A stretch of 64,000 bases of DNA from Atherinomorus stipes (taxonomy: Eukaryota > Chordata > Actinopteri > Atheriniformes > Atherinidae), in the NCBI GenBank assembly GCA_023101725.1, contig JALJCO010012873.1, positions 551,001 through 615,000 on the forward strand. The letters are read 5' to 3'. Position numbers and translations under genes: made by a program. Below, one piece after another: positions 38,516 through 48,997 of the stretch. How positions within the stretch are numbered: the first letter of the stretch is position 1; every line of letters begins with the position of its first letter. The notes beneath the pieces were generated by a model, which made no database searches, was not told the origin of the DNA, and was given only the letters and a program-made list of their open reading frames with translations.

Positions 38516-40199
38516 GGCCGTGTCCCAAACCGCGCACTTGAGCACTTCAAACACTGTTTTTGAGTGTGTAGTGCACACATGGTGTCATTTAAGCGACACT
38601 TTCAGTGCACTGAAAGTACCAGGATGTTGCCCTAATCACGCCCAAAAATGCAGTGCAGAATGAAGCACACTACTCGCACTAAATGGACGCCATCTTGTGA
38701 ACGTGGAGGAAGAGGCGGGACTTTCAAACTGCTTTCAGAGCTGAATAATGGCGATGAATGACGCAGTGGCGACCCCTGCTGCATCGGAGGCGGTATTGTA
38801 CTTGATTTAAGTAACGTTTATGAAATGATTTAGACATAATCACTAATGTATATTGTGGCATGCTACCAAGCTGTTCACTTCCTGATGACAGTTATGATCT
38901 GGTAGGGTGTTTGAGGCTGCGGTTATACCAGCTCAGTAGAGTTAGCTTGGGTTAGCGGGTAATGCTAGTCCGTCACTTCCTGTAAGTGCAGTGCTCTGTT
39001 TGGGTCAGCATTTAGCGACAATGGGGGATTATTACGCTTCCGTGTTCCGAACTTCCAGTTTGAAACACTTAGACGGCCCACTTCCGGCCCAGTTCAATTT
39101 CCCTGCCTTACTTCGTAAATAACGTGAATAAACGGCAACCATACTTGAATTTTCACTGATTCCAGACTGAAGTGATACTAAGGAAGAAGTGGATCAAAGC
39201 GATTCTCCAGAGTGAATAAAACATTGTAGCATGTTTGTTTGTAGCCAGTGGGGCACAACACCGGCATGCTAGCATTAGCCAGCTAGCGTTTACTGACGTG
39301 CTTAACTTTGTGCGTGTTAAAACACACAAACATCTGAAAAACGGGTCTGTACCCCCCCCCCCGTTTCCAGTGGAACAACAGGGGATTGCCAAGAAAGGAG
39401 ACGCTTTCAGATGCTTGTGTGTTTTCAGCCGCACAAAGTTAGGCACGTCATCGAGCTGGCTAATGCTAGCCTGCTAACAGTAGTCTGCCGACTACTACTC
39501 TGTTAAACTTTCCAGACTGAAGTGATGCTAAGGAAGAAGTGGATCAAAACGACCGATTCGCCACGGTGAAGGACCGAACTTTATAATAAAACAACACACG
39601 TTTGTTTGTAGCCGGCAGACTATACAGTCGTGTTAGCAGGCTAGCATTAGCCAGCTCGATGACGTGCCTAACTTTGTGCGGCTGAAAACACACAAGCATC
39701 TGAAAGCGTCTCCTTTCTTGGCAGTCCCCAGTTGTTCCACTGGAAACAGGGAGGTACAGACCCGATTTTCAGATGTTTGTGTGTTTTAAGACGCACAATG
39801 TTAAGCACGTCAGTAAACGCTAGCTGGCTAATGCTAGCATGCTGTGAAGTGCCGGTGTCGTGCGGTGTTGTGCCCCAACGGTTACAAACAAACGTGTGTT
39901 TTATTATAAAGTTCGTCCCTTCACCGCGGCGAATCGATCGCTTTGATCCACTTCTTCCTTAGTATGACTTCAGTCTGGAATGAAAACTTAAGTATGTTTG
40001 GAGTTTATCCGATTTAAACAGTATAACAGAGCAGGAACGGCTGTTGTTAAAATGGCCTGGAAGAGGAAATGCCCAAATACCGGGAAGTTCCGGTAAGTGT
40101 GATAATCCCCTATAGTGTACAGTACAAACAAAGGACACAGTGCACACTATGCCCTGAATTCCAGTGCACTCAGGAAAGTGCGTGGATTGAGACACGGCC
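38516..40199. mobile_element. Harbinger-type MITE copy 1, split by a foldback element
   Basis: The ends GGCCGTGTCCCAAACCGC and, inverted, GGCCGTGTCTCAATCCAC, with aac on both sides (38513-38515, 40200-40202), show a 3-bp target duplication. The copy at 56141-56729 is uninterrupted and otherwise closely similar, so 39023-40110 is a later insertion. It includes the phrase gaggaagaggcgggactttc and does not code. Confidence 0.85.
39023..40110. mobile_element. 1.09-kb long foldback element
   Basis: Two arms of about 530 bp are inverted copies of each other, with the centre near 39565. Matching pairs include ggggattattacgcttccg with ggggattatcacacttaccg, aaggaagaagtggatcaaag in both arms, ggcacaacaccgg, and cgctttcagatgcttgtgtg. 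TA-type duplication remains at the right edge (…aatcccc, tatagtg). The element has almost no unique spacer and no ORF. Foldback elements of this type can extrude as long hairpins. Confidence 0.85.
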
Positions 40200-40204
40200 A
40201 ACGT

Positions 40205-40395
40205 AGTCGGTGGTGTTGGTTTGTCTGTCTGTCCATCCATCCGTCCGTCTCTCAGCAACTTTACGAAAAAAGTGCTGGATGGATTGACCTGAAATTTTCA
40301 CCAGCCGTGTGCCTCAACTCAAGGATGAACCCATTAAAGGTAGAGTCCAGAGTTTCCCCCTGGAAAATAAACGTTTGACCTGAGCAAGTGAAATC
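40205..40395 (-). repeat. Interspersed repeat copy 2 (inverted relative to 36831-37235)
   Basis: On the minus strand it carries cacacggctggtgaaaattt, aggtcaatccatccagcac and gagacggacggatggatgg, matching copy 1 at 36.9-37.1 kb. Confidence 0.6.
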
Positions 40396-41932
40396 CGTCT
40401 CAATCCGCGCCTTTGAGTCTCTACTCTTGTGCAGTGGTGAGTTTGAATGTAACTCCTTCTTGTCTGTAATTTGCTGTTTCCATTTGTTTTGGTGTGATCG
40501 GGATGTTTCTGGGTGGAGATTTCTGTATATATCGCCAGCCAATGACAGACCAACAGGTCCGGCTCTCCGAGTGCTTTTCTAGTTCATCGTGAGTTCCGCA
40601 TTAATTAAGTTTATGATTTGCACCGTTGCTGTAAAGTGTTACCGTTTTTTGTTTGTTTGTCAATTTGTCTTTTGTTTGTTTGTTTTTTATTCAGAGAAAA
40701 TGAAAACAATCCTGTGGTGGAAAAGGCTTTTAATTCCTCTGAAATTCCAAGAATGACAACCTTCACAATGAATCAGAAATTCCCTCCCAAAGCCTGGAAA
40801 AACTTTTGAGAAATTTGAGTTTTGGGATAAATCTTTTGAAACTGCGTGCTTTAATTTTGCATTTGTTTAAAGGTGTCATAATAACCTAGTGTTTTACATA
40901 CACAATCCTTCGTAAAATATCTTCAAATGAATTCTTAATTATAGTTGGGTGGGACGAAAATTTAATGAGCTCATTTTAACCTCTTTTTATTCCCAACCTT
41001 TGTTTGTCGCGAGAATATGCACGAGAATTAGACCTGTCTGTAAGCGCATTCACGAAGCAAGCGTCAAAGCCAAGACAAAGTTTTATCAGGACAGACCAAG
41101 TGAAGGAAATGATGTCCCAACAGAGAAAAATGTGATGGTAACGGCACGATTGATAGAGAGGATCCGCAGAGTAAAACGGAATGGACTCTGGATGAATATA
41201 AGGAGCAGACGTCTGATGTGAAGTTAACCAAACAGTGCTAGCTTTTGTAGCTACATTAGCAGCTTGTCCGTTCGTTATCCATCGTTTACTGGTCTCTACA
41301 CAAAAAGATAATAAGTTACACAAGCAGCAACACTTACCGACTGCAAATCCTCACTGAATAAATATAATCCACTGGTCCCTGGTAGTGGTGTCTCTCCTGT
41401 TAGAGCACTGAAAACTGCTGAATTTCTGCCGAGGCAACTCAGCGTGGCAATTTTTTTCCCCCTCCTCCTCATCGCTGTCCTTCTCTCTGACAAAGCTGGT
41501 CATAACGCTACTCCGCAGCAAGTAATCAGCTGCTTTCAGGTGGTGCTAAAGAGACTAGCTTAGCAGCTCGCAGCCTCCCTAGTTCACGTCATTTGGAGAA
41601 AAAAATCCAAATCGCGTACTGTGGAGAGCGCGCTCTTGTGGCTGATTCTAGTGAGAAGAGAGAGCCCGCACTCAAAGACAAAGTCACTTTCACTCTCCGG
41701 AGTTTCTGGCATGTTATAACTGAGGTCCTGTTCCAACACACATGTTTTAATGTGAAAAAGTGGGATTTCTGGGTGAGGACTCCTTTAAAGGTTAAAGAAT
41801 CTATGTCAAAGCCCTAAAACTCTGGCATGTTTTAGAATAGATGGCTGGAAGTCACTCATCTAATCCTGAAGACACAAAAGCACCTGTCTTGTGAGATGTG
41901 ATGGTTGTGACCTGACCTGTTAAATGCCAGTT
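40396..41932. other. Unassigned sequence
   Basis: It contains tttg-rich simple sequence near 40650-40690. No coding exon, TIR pair or SINE was supported. Short open frames (for example 40949-41221) have no recognisable domain. Confidence 0.35.
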
Positions 41933-42490
41933 TACTGTAACTATTAGCCTTGAACACATATGCATGTTCAGTCCTAGCTGTAAGGGATTTATTAGTAACT
42001 AGAAAAGCACACGGAGAGCGCAGACCTCCGCCAAGCAGCTCGACTCCCTTATTTTTGTGTGTTCTGGATCATAGTATCCTGAATTTTCTATGGATCTGGA
42101 TCAACTTTCAAAACATTCCTGAACTCATTGAGATTCTTTCTTGTAATTTTTTTATCAAACACTTGGGCCATTTGTATGGAGTTATATGGAAAAATTCCAA
42201 AAATGTGGCCTGTGTGATGTTGATGTAAGCCTGTTTAGGCGTTGGTAAAGAGGTTTGATGTTCACCACGGGGTGTCGGTCAGAACACACAGGACTCGCTG
42301 ATGAGGAATTCCAGGGATAGTTAAGGTGAATGCCTGGATGGAAGTGAGTGTGGTGTATAAACACAGAAATGCAAAGCCATGAGGAACATTCGTTCAGCAA
42401 ATAAACACATTCAAGGTATTAATTATTACTAATAAATCCCTTAGTTAGGACTAAACATGCAAATGTGTTCAAGGCTAACAGTTACAGTTG
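41933..42490. mobile_element. TIR element of unknown superfamily with about 60-bp inverted ends
   Basis: The left end reads actgtaactattagccttga, acacatatgcatgttcagtc and ttattagtaa. The right end is its inverted near-copy (actgtaactgttagccttga on the minus strand). The interior carries a piece of the 36.9-kb repeat family (about 42015-42220). No transposase frame is present and no clean target duplication was found. Confidence 0.65.
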
Positions 42491-43475
42491 TGTTATTCGT
42501 TGCTGTCTCTTTGTGGCTCTATGGGCAGTGGAAATTAATTTACTGCACAAGGACAAATCAATCAGTCATGTTTGCTACTTTGTATTGTGTGTATTTTCAT
42601 TAGTAAATAACAAGAAACACTATTAATTTAGACATCAGTAAACTTTTTCCTGTCATCACAGATCTTTTCGTAGTTGTATGAACACTGACTTCACAGTCCC
42701 TAAATGCTCATTAGGCAGCTCATTGTCTGCCTACATCTGGGCCATGAAGGCTTAGATAAGCCATTCCTGCATGCTGAAACATGCCTGCTGAACTCCCAGG
42801 CTTGCTTGCTCATTAACTGACATGCACCTGTTGGTATGTTGCTCTAACTTGGAGCTCATGAAACCCTCATGACAGTCATTCCTTGGATATTACTGCTGAC
42901 TTCTTAAGAAAATTATGCGGACTGTGACGAGGAGCAGACGCAAAAGAATTTACTTTTACTGAGAAGTGACAATACAGGGAAACGGTAATGTTTTTCCAAG
43001 TGTGGGTTGAATGAGGAAGATGTTACTTTCACATCATGCACTCATTATTTAACCAATAAGGAATTATTTTATTCATTTTGAATGCTTTGAATGCTTTGTT
43101 CTCATGATATCTGGTCATTGCAGATGTCAAGTTTAATATGACCTTCACCACTGACTCAGGTGCCATCGTTTCCGTGCAGCCTGGAGGTGCTGCAGCTCTG
43201 CACGTCTCTATGCGTTGCTCCAGACATCCATCATACTGACTCATCCTTTCTTTCCTCTTATACAATGAATCAGTCGCTCCGTATTGGGCTGTCCAGTTGA
43301 TTCACTGGGAACCACAAGTAGACCTAGACTGCAACCAGCCGCAGAAATTCAGTGTCTGTTTCATTAAGCCCACATACATGTGTCCTGATTAACCTCTCTG
43401 CTGTTACCAGGAAAAATATTTGTTGTTGGGCACTTTCTGAACTTCATCACACACATCAGCTCAATTATCTCCTTA
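42491..43475. other. Unassigned sequence
   Basis: No exon or repeat recognised on either strand. Confidence 0.4.
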
Positions 43476-43688
43476 TGGGCTCTATGCACAGCTCCACTAC
43501 TTCCTGAACTTAAGGTAGCTCCTTTGTTTCCTGTCCTTCATTATTGGACAAAGTGATTAATCCAGGTGTGTCTGGCCAGTTACTGAGGTCAGGCACACCT
43601 GAATTAATCAGCTCATCCCGTAATGAAAGACAGGAAACAAAGGAGCTACCTTAAGTTCAGGAAGTAGTGGAGCTGTGCATAGAGCCCA
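43476..43688. mobile_element. Foldback MITE with about 95-bp arms
   Basis: The left arm begins tgggctctatgcacagctcc and the right arm ends with its inverted copy. Within the arms cttaaggtagctcctttgtt and aacaaaggagctaccttaag pair exactly. The central spacer is short (about 20-30 bp). Flanks tta / ttg suggest a 3-bp duplication, but one base differs. Confidence 0.8.
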
Positions 43689-44004
43689 TTGATTCCTCAT
43701 GATTTTAAGATTAGTTTTTTAGTTGTTTTTTTTTTTTTATTATTGACTTTGTAGTAAAAGAGAAAAATAGAGGCCTAAATCAAAATAGAATCCCCCTGAA
43801 GTAACTTAATAGAGGGTGAGGTGAGAATTGGCACACATGATCAAGTTATTATAATTAGTCATTTGAAGTAGAAGGAGTTTGCAAGAAGATCATGAGAGGT
43901 AGCTGTATAAAGAAAAGAATCATATTAAGGTTTTCTTCAATAGCAATAAACACTACATTGCCAAAAGTATTCGCTCACCTGCTTTGACTCACATATGAGC
44001 TTAA

Positions 44005-44677
44005 AGGGACTTGAGGCAGGAATTTAAAAAAAACAAACATGAATGTCCCTTTTTTTCATACTAATGGGTGATGAAACGCTAAATTCCAAAAATAACGTTT
44101 CCACCCATGTTTCTCTCCGTTGCCATAAACAGGCTGTGTGCTGCAAAATGCGCTGCAATTCGGTGTCCGAATTTCCCCGGCTGCCCTGCGGACATGACGT
44201 CAAATGACCTACATCCGCAGTTTTGATCGCTTACAGTGCAGGAAAAAGACGGTCACGCTAAATTCAAACATTTTAAGCGATAGTTATGTATTCTTCTGCC
44301 GTCAGAAAACGATAGACAAACTGAAAGACCATTAAAAAGTGTAACTACGAAGAAAAAGCTTAGTAAACAACATTATAACTTTCCAGCTCTGCCATGCAGA
44401 CGTGACGTCAAATGACGCTACATCCGCTGTTTTGATATAGGAAGAAGCCGGTCACGGTAAATTCAAACACTGTAAGCGATAGTTATGGATTCTTCTGCCG
44501 TCAGTAAACGATCCAGATCAACTGAAAGACACTAAAAAGTGTAACTACGGAGAACAAGGTGAGTAAACAACATTATAGCTTCAGTCTTTGCACGCTCGCG
44601 TGACAGCTTGGCTCGTGGCTGCAGTTACCTGAAGCAGCAGTTGCGAGTTCTGTTTTTTAATCTTGCCTCAAGTCCCT
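44005..44677. mobile_element. piggyBac-like non-autonomous element (TTAA duplication)
   Basis: TTAA flanks both sides (44001-44004, 44678-44681) and the ends AGGGACTTGAGGCAGGAATT / AGGGACTTGAGGCAAGATTA are inverted. The host Tc1 sequence rejoins correctly if one TTAA is removed. Inside, a segment of about 200 bp is tandemly duplicated (about 44189-44395 and 44396-44590; shared words gacgtcaaatgac, agcgatagttatg, ttcttctgccgtcag). TTAA is diagnostic of piggyBac-type insertion; no transposase is present. Confidence 0.75.
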
Positions 44678-44696
44678 TTAAGTGACATTCCATTTC

Positions 44697-44885
44697 TTTT
44701 TTTTTTTTGGGCACTAGTGGCCTTTATATGACAGTGTATAGAGACAGGAAAGGGGCAGAGAGAGCGGGGAGTGACATGCAGCAAAGGGACCTGGACTGGG
44801 AATTGAACTGGGGCTGACTGCGCTGAGGAGCTGTAGCCTCTGTTCATGGCGCGGCTGCTCAACCAACTGAGCTAATCACCGCCCT
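44697..44885 (-). mobile_element. tRNA-derived SINE with 15-bp target duplication
   Basis: On the minus strand it starts gggcggtgattagctcagtt (A box TAGCTCAGTTGG), has a B box near agttcaattccc, and ends in an A-run of about 13. The flanking 15-mers gtgacattccatttc (44682-44696) and gtgatattccatttc (44886-44900) match at 14 of 15 positions. The tRNA-like head plus L1/L2-style duplication mark a retroposed SINE, inserted in the Tc1 host copy. Confidence 0.9.
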
Positions 44886-44930
44886 GTGATATTCCATTTC
44901 TAATCCATAGGGTTCCATGTGACATTGGTC

Positions 44931-46268
44931 CACCATGTTGTTTTGAAAAAAAAATTTCTGATTCAAGAAATGAGCTAAATCGATGGAGAAAAACTGTAAG
45001 TAAACCAAAAGATCCTCAAAAGCTAGACATCATGCTGCGATCCAAAGAAATTCAGGAATAAATGAGAAACAAAGTAACTGAGATTCATCAGTCTGGAAAA
45101 GGTTACAAAACCATTTCTAAAGCTTTGGGACTCCAGAGAACCACAGTGAGAGCCATTATCCACAAATGGTGAAAACATGGAACAGTGGTGAACCTTCCCA
45201 GGAGTGGCTGGCCGAACAGAATGACCCCAAGAGCACAGCGACGACTCATTCAAGAGGTCACAAAAGACCCCAGAACAAAATCCAAAGAACTGCAGGCCTC
45301 ACTTGCCCCAATTAAGGTCAGTGTTCATGACTCCACCATAAGAAGAGACTGGGCAAAAATGGCTGCATGGCAGAGTTCCAAGACCAAAACCACTGCTGAG
45401 CAAAAAGAACATAAAGGCTCGTCTCAGTTTTGCCAGAAAGCATCTTGATGATCCCCAAGACTTTTGGGAAAATACTCTGTGGACTGATGAGACAAAAGTT
45501 GAACTTTTGGAAGGTGTAGGTTCCGTTACATCTGGCGTAAAAGTAACGCAGCATTTCAGAAAAGGAGCATCATACCAACAGTAAAATAGGGGGGTGGTAG
45601 TGTGATGGTCAGGGGCTGTTTTGCTGCTTGAGGACCTGGAAGACTTGCTGTGGTAAATGGAACCATGAATTCTGCTGTCTACCAAAAAATCCTGAAGGAG
45701 AACGTCCGGCCATCTGTTGGTGACCTCAAGCTGAAGCGCACTTGGGTTCTGCAGCAGGACAATGATCCAAAACACACCAGCAAGTCCACTTTTGAATGGC
45801 TTAAGAAAAACAAAATGAAGACTTTGGAGTGGCCTAGTCAAAGTTCCGACCTGAATCAGATTGAGATGATGTGGCATGACCTTAAAAAGGTGGTTCATGC
45901 TGAAAAACCCTCCAATGTGGCTGAATTACAACAATTCTGCAAAGATGAGTGGAACAAAATTCCTCCACAGCCCTGAAAAAGACTTATTGCCAATTATCAC
46001 AAATGCTTGATTGCAGTTGATGCTGCTAAGGGTGGCCCAACCAGTTATTAGGTTTAAGGGGCAATCACTTTTTCACACAGGGCCACGGGGGGTTGGATTT
46101 TTTTCCCCCTTATTAATAAAAGTCTTCATCTAAAAACTGCATTTTGTGTTTGCTTGTGTTATCTTTGTCTCACATTTAAATTTGTTTGATGATCTGAAAC
46201 ATAAGTCTGACAAATGTGCAAAAAAATTAGAAATCAGGAAGCTGGGCAAACACTTTTTCACACAACTG
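44931..46268 (+). pseudogene. Second Tc1 transposase (ACAGTTGTGTGAAAAAGTG family), left end lost
   Basis: A plus-strand transposase can be followed through several frames. It begins MLRSKEIQE at 45032; the HTH region includes GLQRTTVRAIIHKW and NLPRSGWPNRMTPRAQRRLI. The three catalytic blocks are WTDETKVE (about 45480), LQQDNDPKHTSKST (about 45750) and SDLNQIEMMWHDLKK (about 45845-45890). Early stops, frameshifts around 45.45-45.65 kb and NPIE changed to NQIE inactivate it. The right TIR (cactttttcacacaactgta, inverted) ends at 46268 with TA at 46269-46270. The matching left TIR is absent. Confidence 0.8.
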
Positions 46269-46502
46269 TATTTAGGAGCGAGGAAATTTCACAACTGGAT
46301 TTGTTGCACAGGTGGCATCCTATCACAGTTCCACGCCGGAATTCACTGAGCTCCTGAGAGCGACACATTCTTTCACAAATGTTTGTAAAAACAGTCTTCA
46401 TGCCTAGGTGCTTCATTTTATACACCTGTGGCCATGGAAGTGATTGGAAAACTTCATTCGTATAATTTGGTTAGGTGAGCAAATTCTTTTGGCAATATAG
46501 TG

Positions 46503-46825
46503 TAAGTGAACCACAGTGAATCATGTGTGTTATATATTCTAACTTTCTGAATGAGCTTACTTTCAGATGGCTCTGTTTTCAGGTCAAGTTTAAACCTAAT
46601 CTGAGCTGTCTCAAATTCCTTCATATTTTGCTGCAGTTACAGTTTACTCATTCACAAATGATGTCATAAAAATTAAAACAAGTAACTGGTTGAAAATTTA
46701 ATCAGTATTTGAAAGACAAATAAGTTGTAAATCCTTTGGTTCTTTCAATGGATTCATGACCAGATCTTATATCCCACAGACGTCTATTAGTAGCATCTGT
46801 TCTTCAGCTTGCTTCATTCATCGTT
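46503..46825. other. Unassigned sequence
   Basis: No exon or repeat seen. It leads into a CATC microsatellite. Confidence 0.4.
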
Positions 46826-46866
46826 TCATTCATCCATCCATCCATCCATCCAGCCAGCCAGCCATC
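46826..46866. repeat. (CATC)n/(CAGC)n microsatellite
   Basis: About six CATC units are followed by three CAGC units just before a SINE. Confidence 0.85.
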
Positions 46867-47090
46867 AGAGGGAGTGGGTAGCCTAGTGGTAATGTTGCAG
46901 GCTTTGACGTTGGACCTGGGTTCAAGTCTACGACATAGCACTCAGGTAAACCAGTATGGGCCCCTAAGCAAGGTCCTTAACCCCCAGCAACTGTCCCCCT
47001 GGGCACTTTAATTAGCAGCCCACTGCTCTCTGGTGAATACAGAGATGGGTGAAATGCAGACCCCCAATTTCCCCATGGGGATCATAATAT
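46867..47090 (+). mobile_element. tRNA-derived SINE, plus copy
   Basis: The head ggagtgggtagcctagtggt and acctgggttcaagtctacga (B box GGTTCAAGTC) are tRNA-like. The body includes taagcaaggtccttaaccc and ctgctctctggtgaataca, then ccccatggggatcat. The same family lies inverted at 47155-47398. Confidence 0.8.
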
Positions 47091-47154
47091 TATAGTACAA
47101 CATCTATCTCTCTATCCCGCCATTCATACATCCATCTGTCTGTCTGTCCTTTTT

Positions 47155-47398
47155 TTTTTTTTTTTTGTCATGCTGGTAAGATCCCGAGGGGAAATTAGGG
47201 CTCTGCATTTCACCCATCTCTGTACTGTGAGTATCAGAGAGCAGGGGTCTGCTACTTAAAGCGCCCGGGGAGCAGTTGGTGGGGTTAAAGACCTTGCTCA
47301 GAGGTCCACAGTGGTTCACCTAGGGGTTGTGTCAGAGGACTCAAACCCGGGTCCTCGGCGCCAAAGCCCACAACGCTACCACTAGGCTACCCACTCCC
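47155..47398 (-). mobile_element. tRNA-derived SINE, minus copy of the same family
   Basis: Minus-strand words match the plus copy: gggagtgggtagcctagtgg, gagcaaggtctttaacccc, tgctctctgatac, gatgggtgaaatgcaga. A T-run at 47152-47166 on the plus strand is its poly(A) tail. Together the two copies form an inverted pair about 65 bp apart. Confidence 0.8.
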
Positions 47399-48506
47399 CT
47401 AATTTTAAAGGAAATTTCAGATTTTTTATCACAAACCAATGAATAGTGCTGAATGCAGCAAATGATCATTGGCTTCAGCGTGTTAAAGGCATTATAGAAG
47501 ATGTTTATTTCAACAATTTTTGTGGTATTCAATTAAATTGGGTTCACTACCCCATACACCACCCCATACACCATGATTAATTAAAAAGTTTGAATATATA
47601 AATATTATTATAACCTGTCAAAGTAATGGGGCAGAAAAAAATATCCACATCCATCTCTGCATTCCTTACATTTTTAATTTGTTTCTTGGCCCGTCAGTTA
47701 CTCGTAGGAGTGGTTGAGAGTCAGTTCAACGGGTAATAGGTGAAACTGATCAATGAAAGCGATTGATTGGTGAGAGTAATACTGGAGCCAGAAGCAGTGC
47801 ATTTTTGTCTGATGTTTCCAGTAGGTCGCAAACAATTATTCTGCTAGCAGTTAGCGACGTTCAGACAACATCTGTTTACTTGCGTTTGTGACATGATGGG
47901 AGAATCTGTACCTGCTGTCTGCTGAACACCGGAGTGGCTGTACGTTGTTCTGTGTTCGGGGGAGGGAGCTGTGAGTCTAGCAGGTTGGTCTTGCACATGC
48001 GCATTATTCAAAAACTCGCTAACAGTTTCTGCTTTCTGAAATGCCAAAAACATCTTCTATAGTGCCTTTACAGTAGAGTAAAAGGTTTTTATTGGTGTAG
48101 GAGGCAGAATAAAAGGCACAAACACAAAACCTGAAAAAGGAAATGGGGTTAGTGATGTGACTCAAATGAATGAAATTAAAAGACAGACAAAGCCTTGCTG
48201 CACCAGCTAGCTGAAAACTACAATGTATCCAAAACCCAAATATAACAAAACAAGGCCTAGCTACCCCAACTCTAAAACTACACCAGTGTAAAAACAAACA
48301 ACTTTAGGGAACCTAGCAACCATCAACCAAAAAACCTACCTGGAAATCAAAATTAAGAAGCCCAAAGTTACACAACAAACTAATGTCACCAAAAAAACAC
48401 AAAAGAAAACAAAATAAGGACAAACTGGCCAAACAGTTGCCCCCGAATGATTGACTTCTTTCGTAGCTGTCAGCCTGTAGCTCCAGGGGTCTGTAGGCTA
48501 CAACAA
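47399..48506. other. Unassigned sequence
   Basis: No exon, TIR or SINE could be supported. A-rich on the plus strand from 48080 to 48430. Confidence 0.4.
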
Positions 48507-48564
48507 AGCCAGATTTTCTCTTATCGAGGTAACTTCAGGGTCAACCGAGGGTTGACCCTGGGCT
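48507..48564 (-). mobile_element. Terminal fragment of the 34.7-36.0-kb Harbinger family
   Basis: gccagattttctcttatcga followed by ggtaacttcagggtcaacc is the inverted counterpart of 35957-36005, one subterminal end of that element. It is truncated beyond the cagggttaaccctg-like part. Confidence 0.65.
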
Positions 48565-48997
48565 GCATAGAAATATCAAATATGTGCATATTAAGTGCAT
48601 TGTTTATCAATACGTCATCGTGCAAGCGTTGCAAGCCAACGTCAAAACGTTGATTTCAAAGCTAGCTTGTCAGTAGCTGGGTTTCCATTACCCTTTTCGA
48701 AAAATAAAAGTGATATTTCTTAAGCCGAGCAGGTGAATGAACTTGTTGAAATAAAAGTAAAATAATTTGGTGGTATTTTGGTTATTTTTTTAATGGGCAA
48801 CGAACAACGCAACCCAGTTTGCAAAAGTTGCAAAAAAAATAAATTGCGTGTTTAAAGGAGGAAATACGAGTAACCTGTTCCACCATTTACTGTAGCACAA
48901 CACCACAAAAAACAGGTGTTTGATATGAAATGAAACATACAGAAAAATTAGGGTAAAAATACCTATATATAACATATGTCTTCATCTGAAACAAATA
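48565..48997. other. Unassigned sequence
   Basis: Nothing recognised. Confidence 0.4.

Larger units (their letters stand above)
43951..46502 (-). mobile_element. Tc1-like element (CACTATATTGCCAAAAG family), internally deleted and filled with insertions
   Basis: The ends cactacattgccaaaagtat and, inverted, CACTATATTGCCAAAAGAAT match those of the plus-strand copy at 48998-50216; TA follows at 46503-46504. Only terminal parts of this copy survive: 43951-44004, 44682-44696, 44901-44930 and 46269-46502. Most of the transposase gene is gone. The right part (46271-46460) is the antisense of 49030-49240 in the other copy. The breaks are filled by a TTAA-flanked element, a SINE and another Tc1. Confidence 0.8.

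Noticed and set aside
45299..45898. 199-codon minus-strand frame
   Set aside because: It is antisense to the second Tc1 transposase and has no independent evidence.
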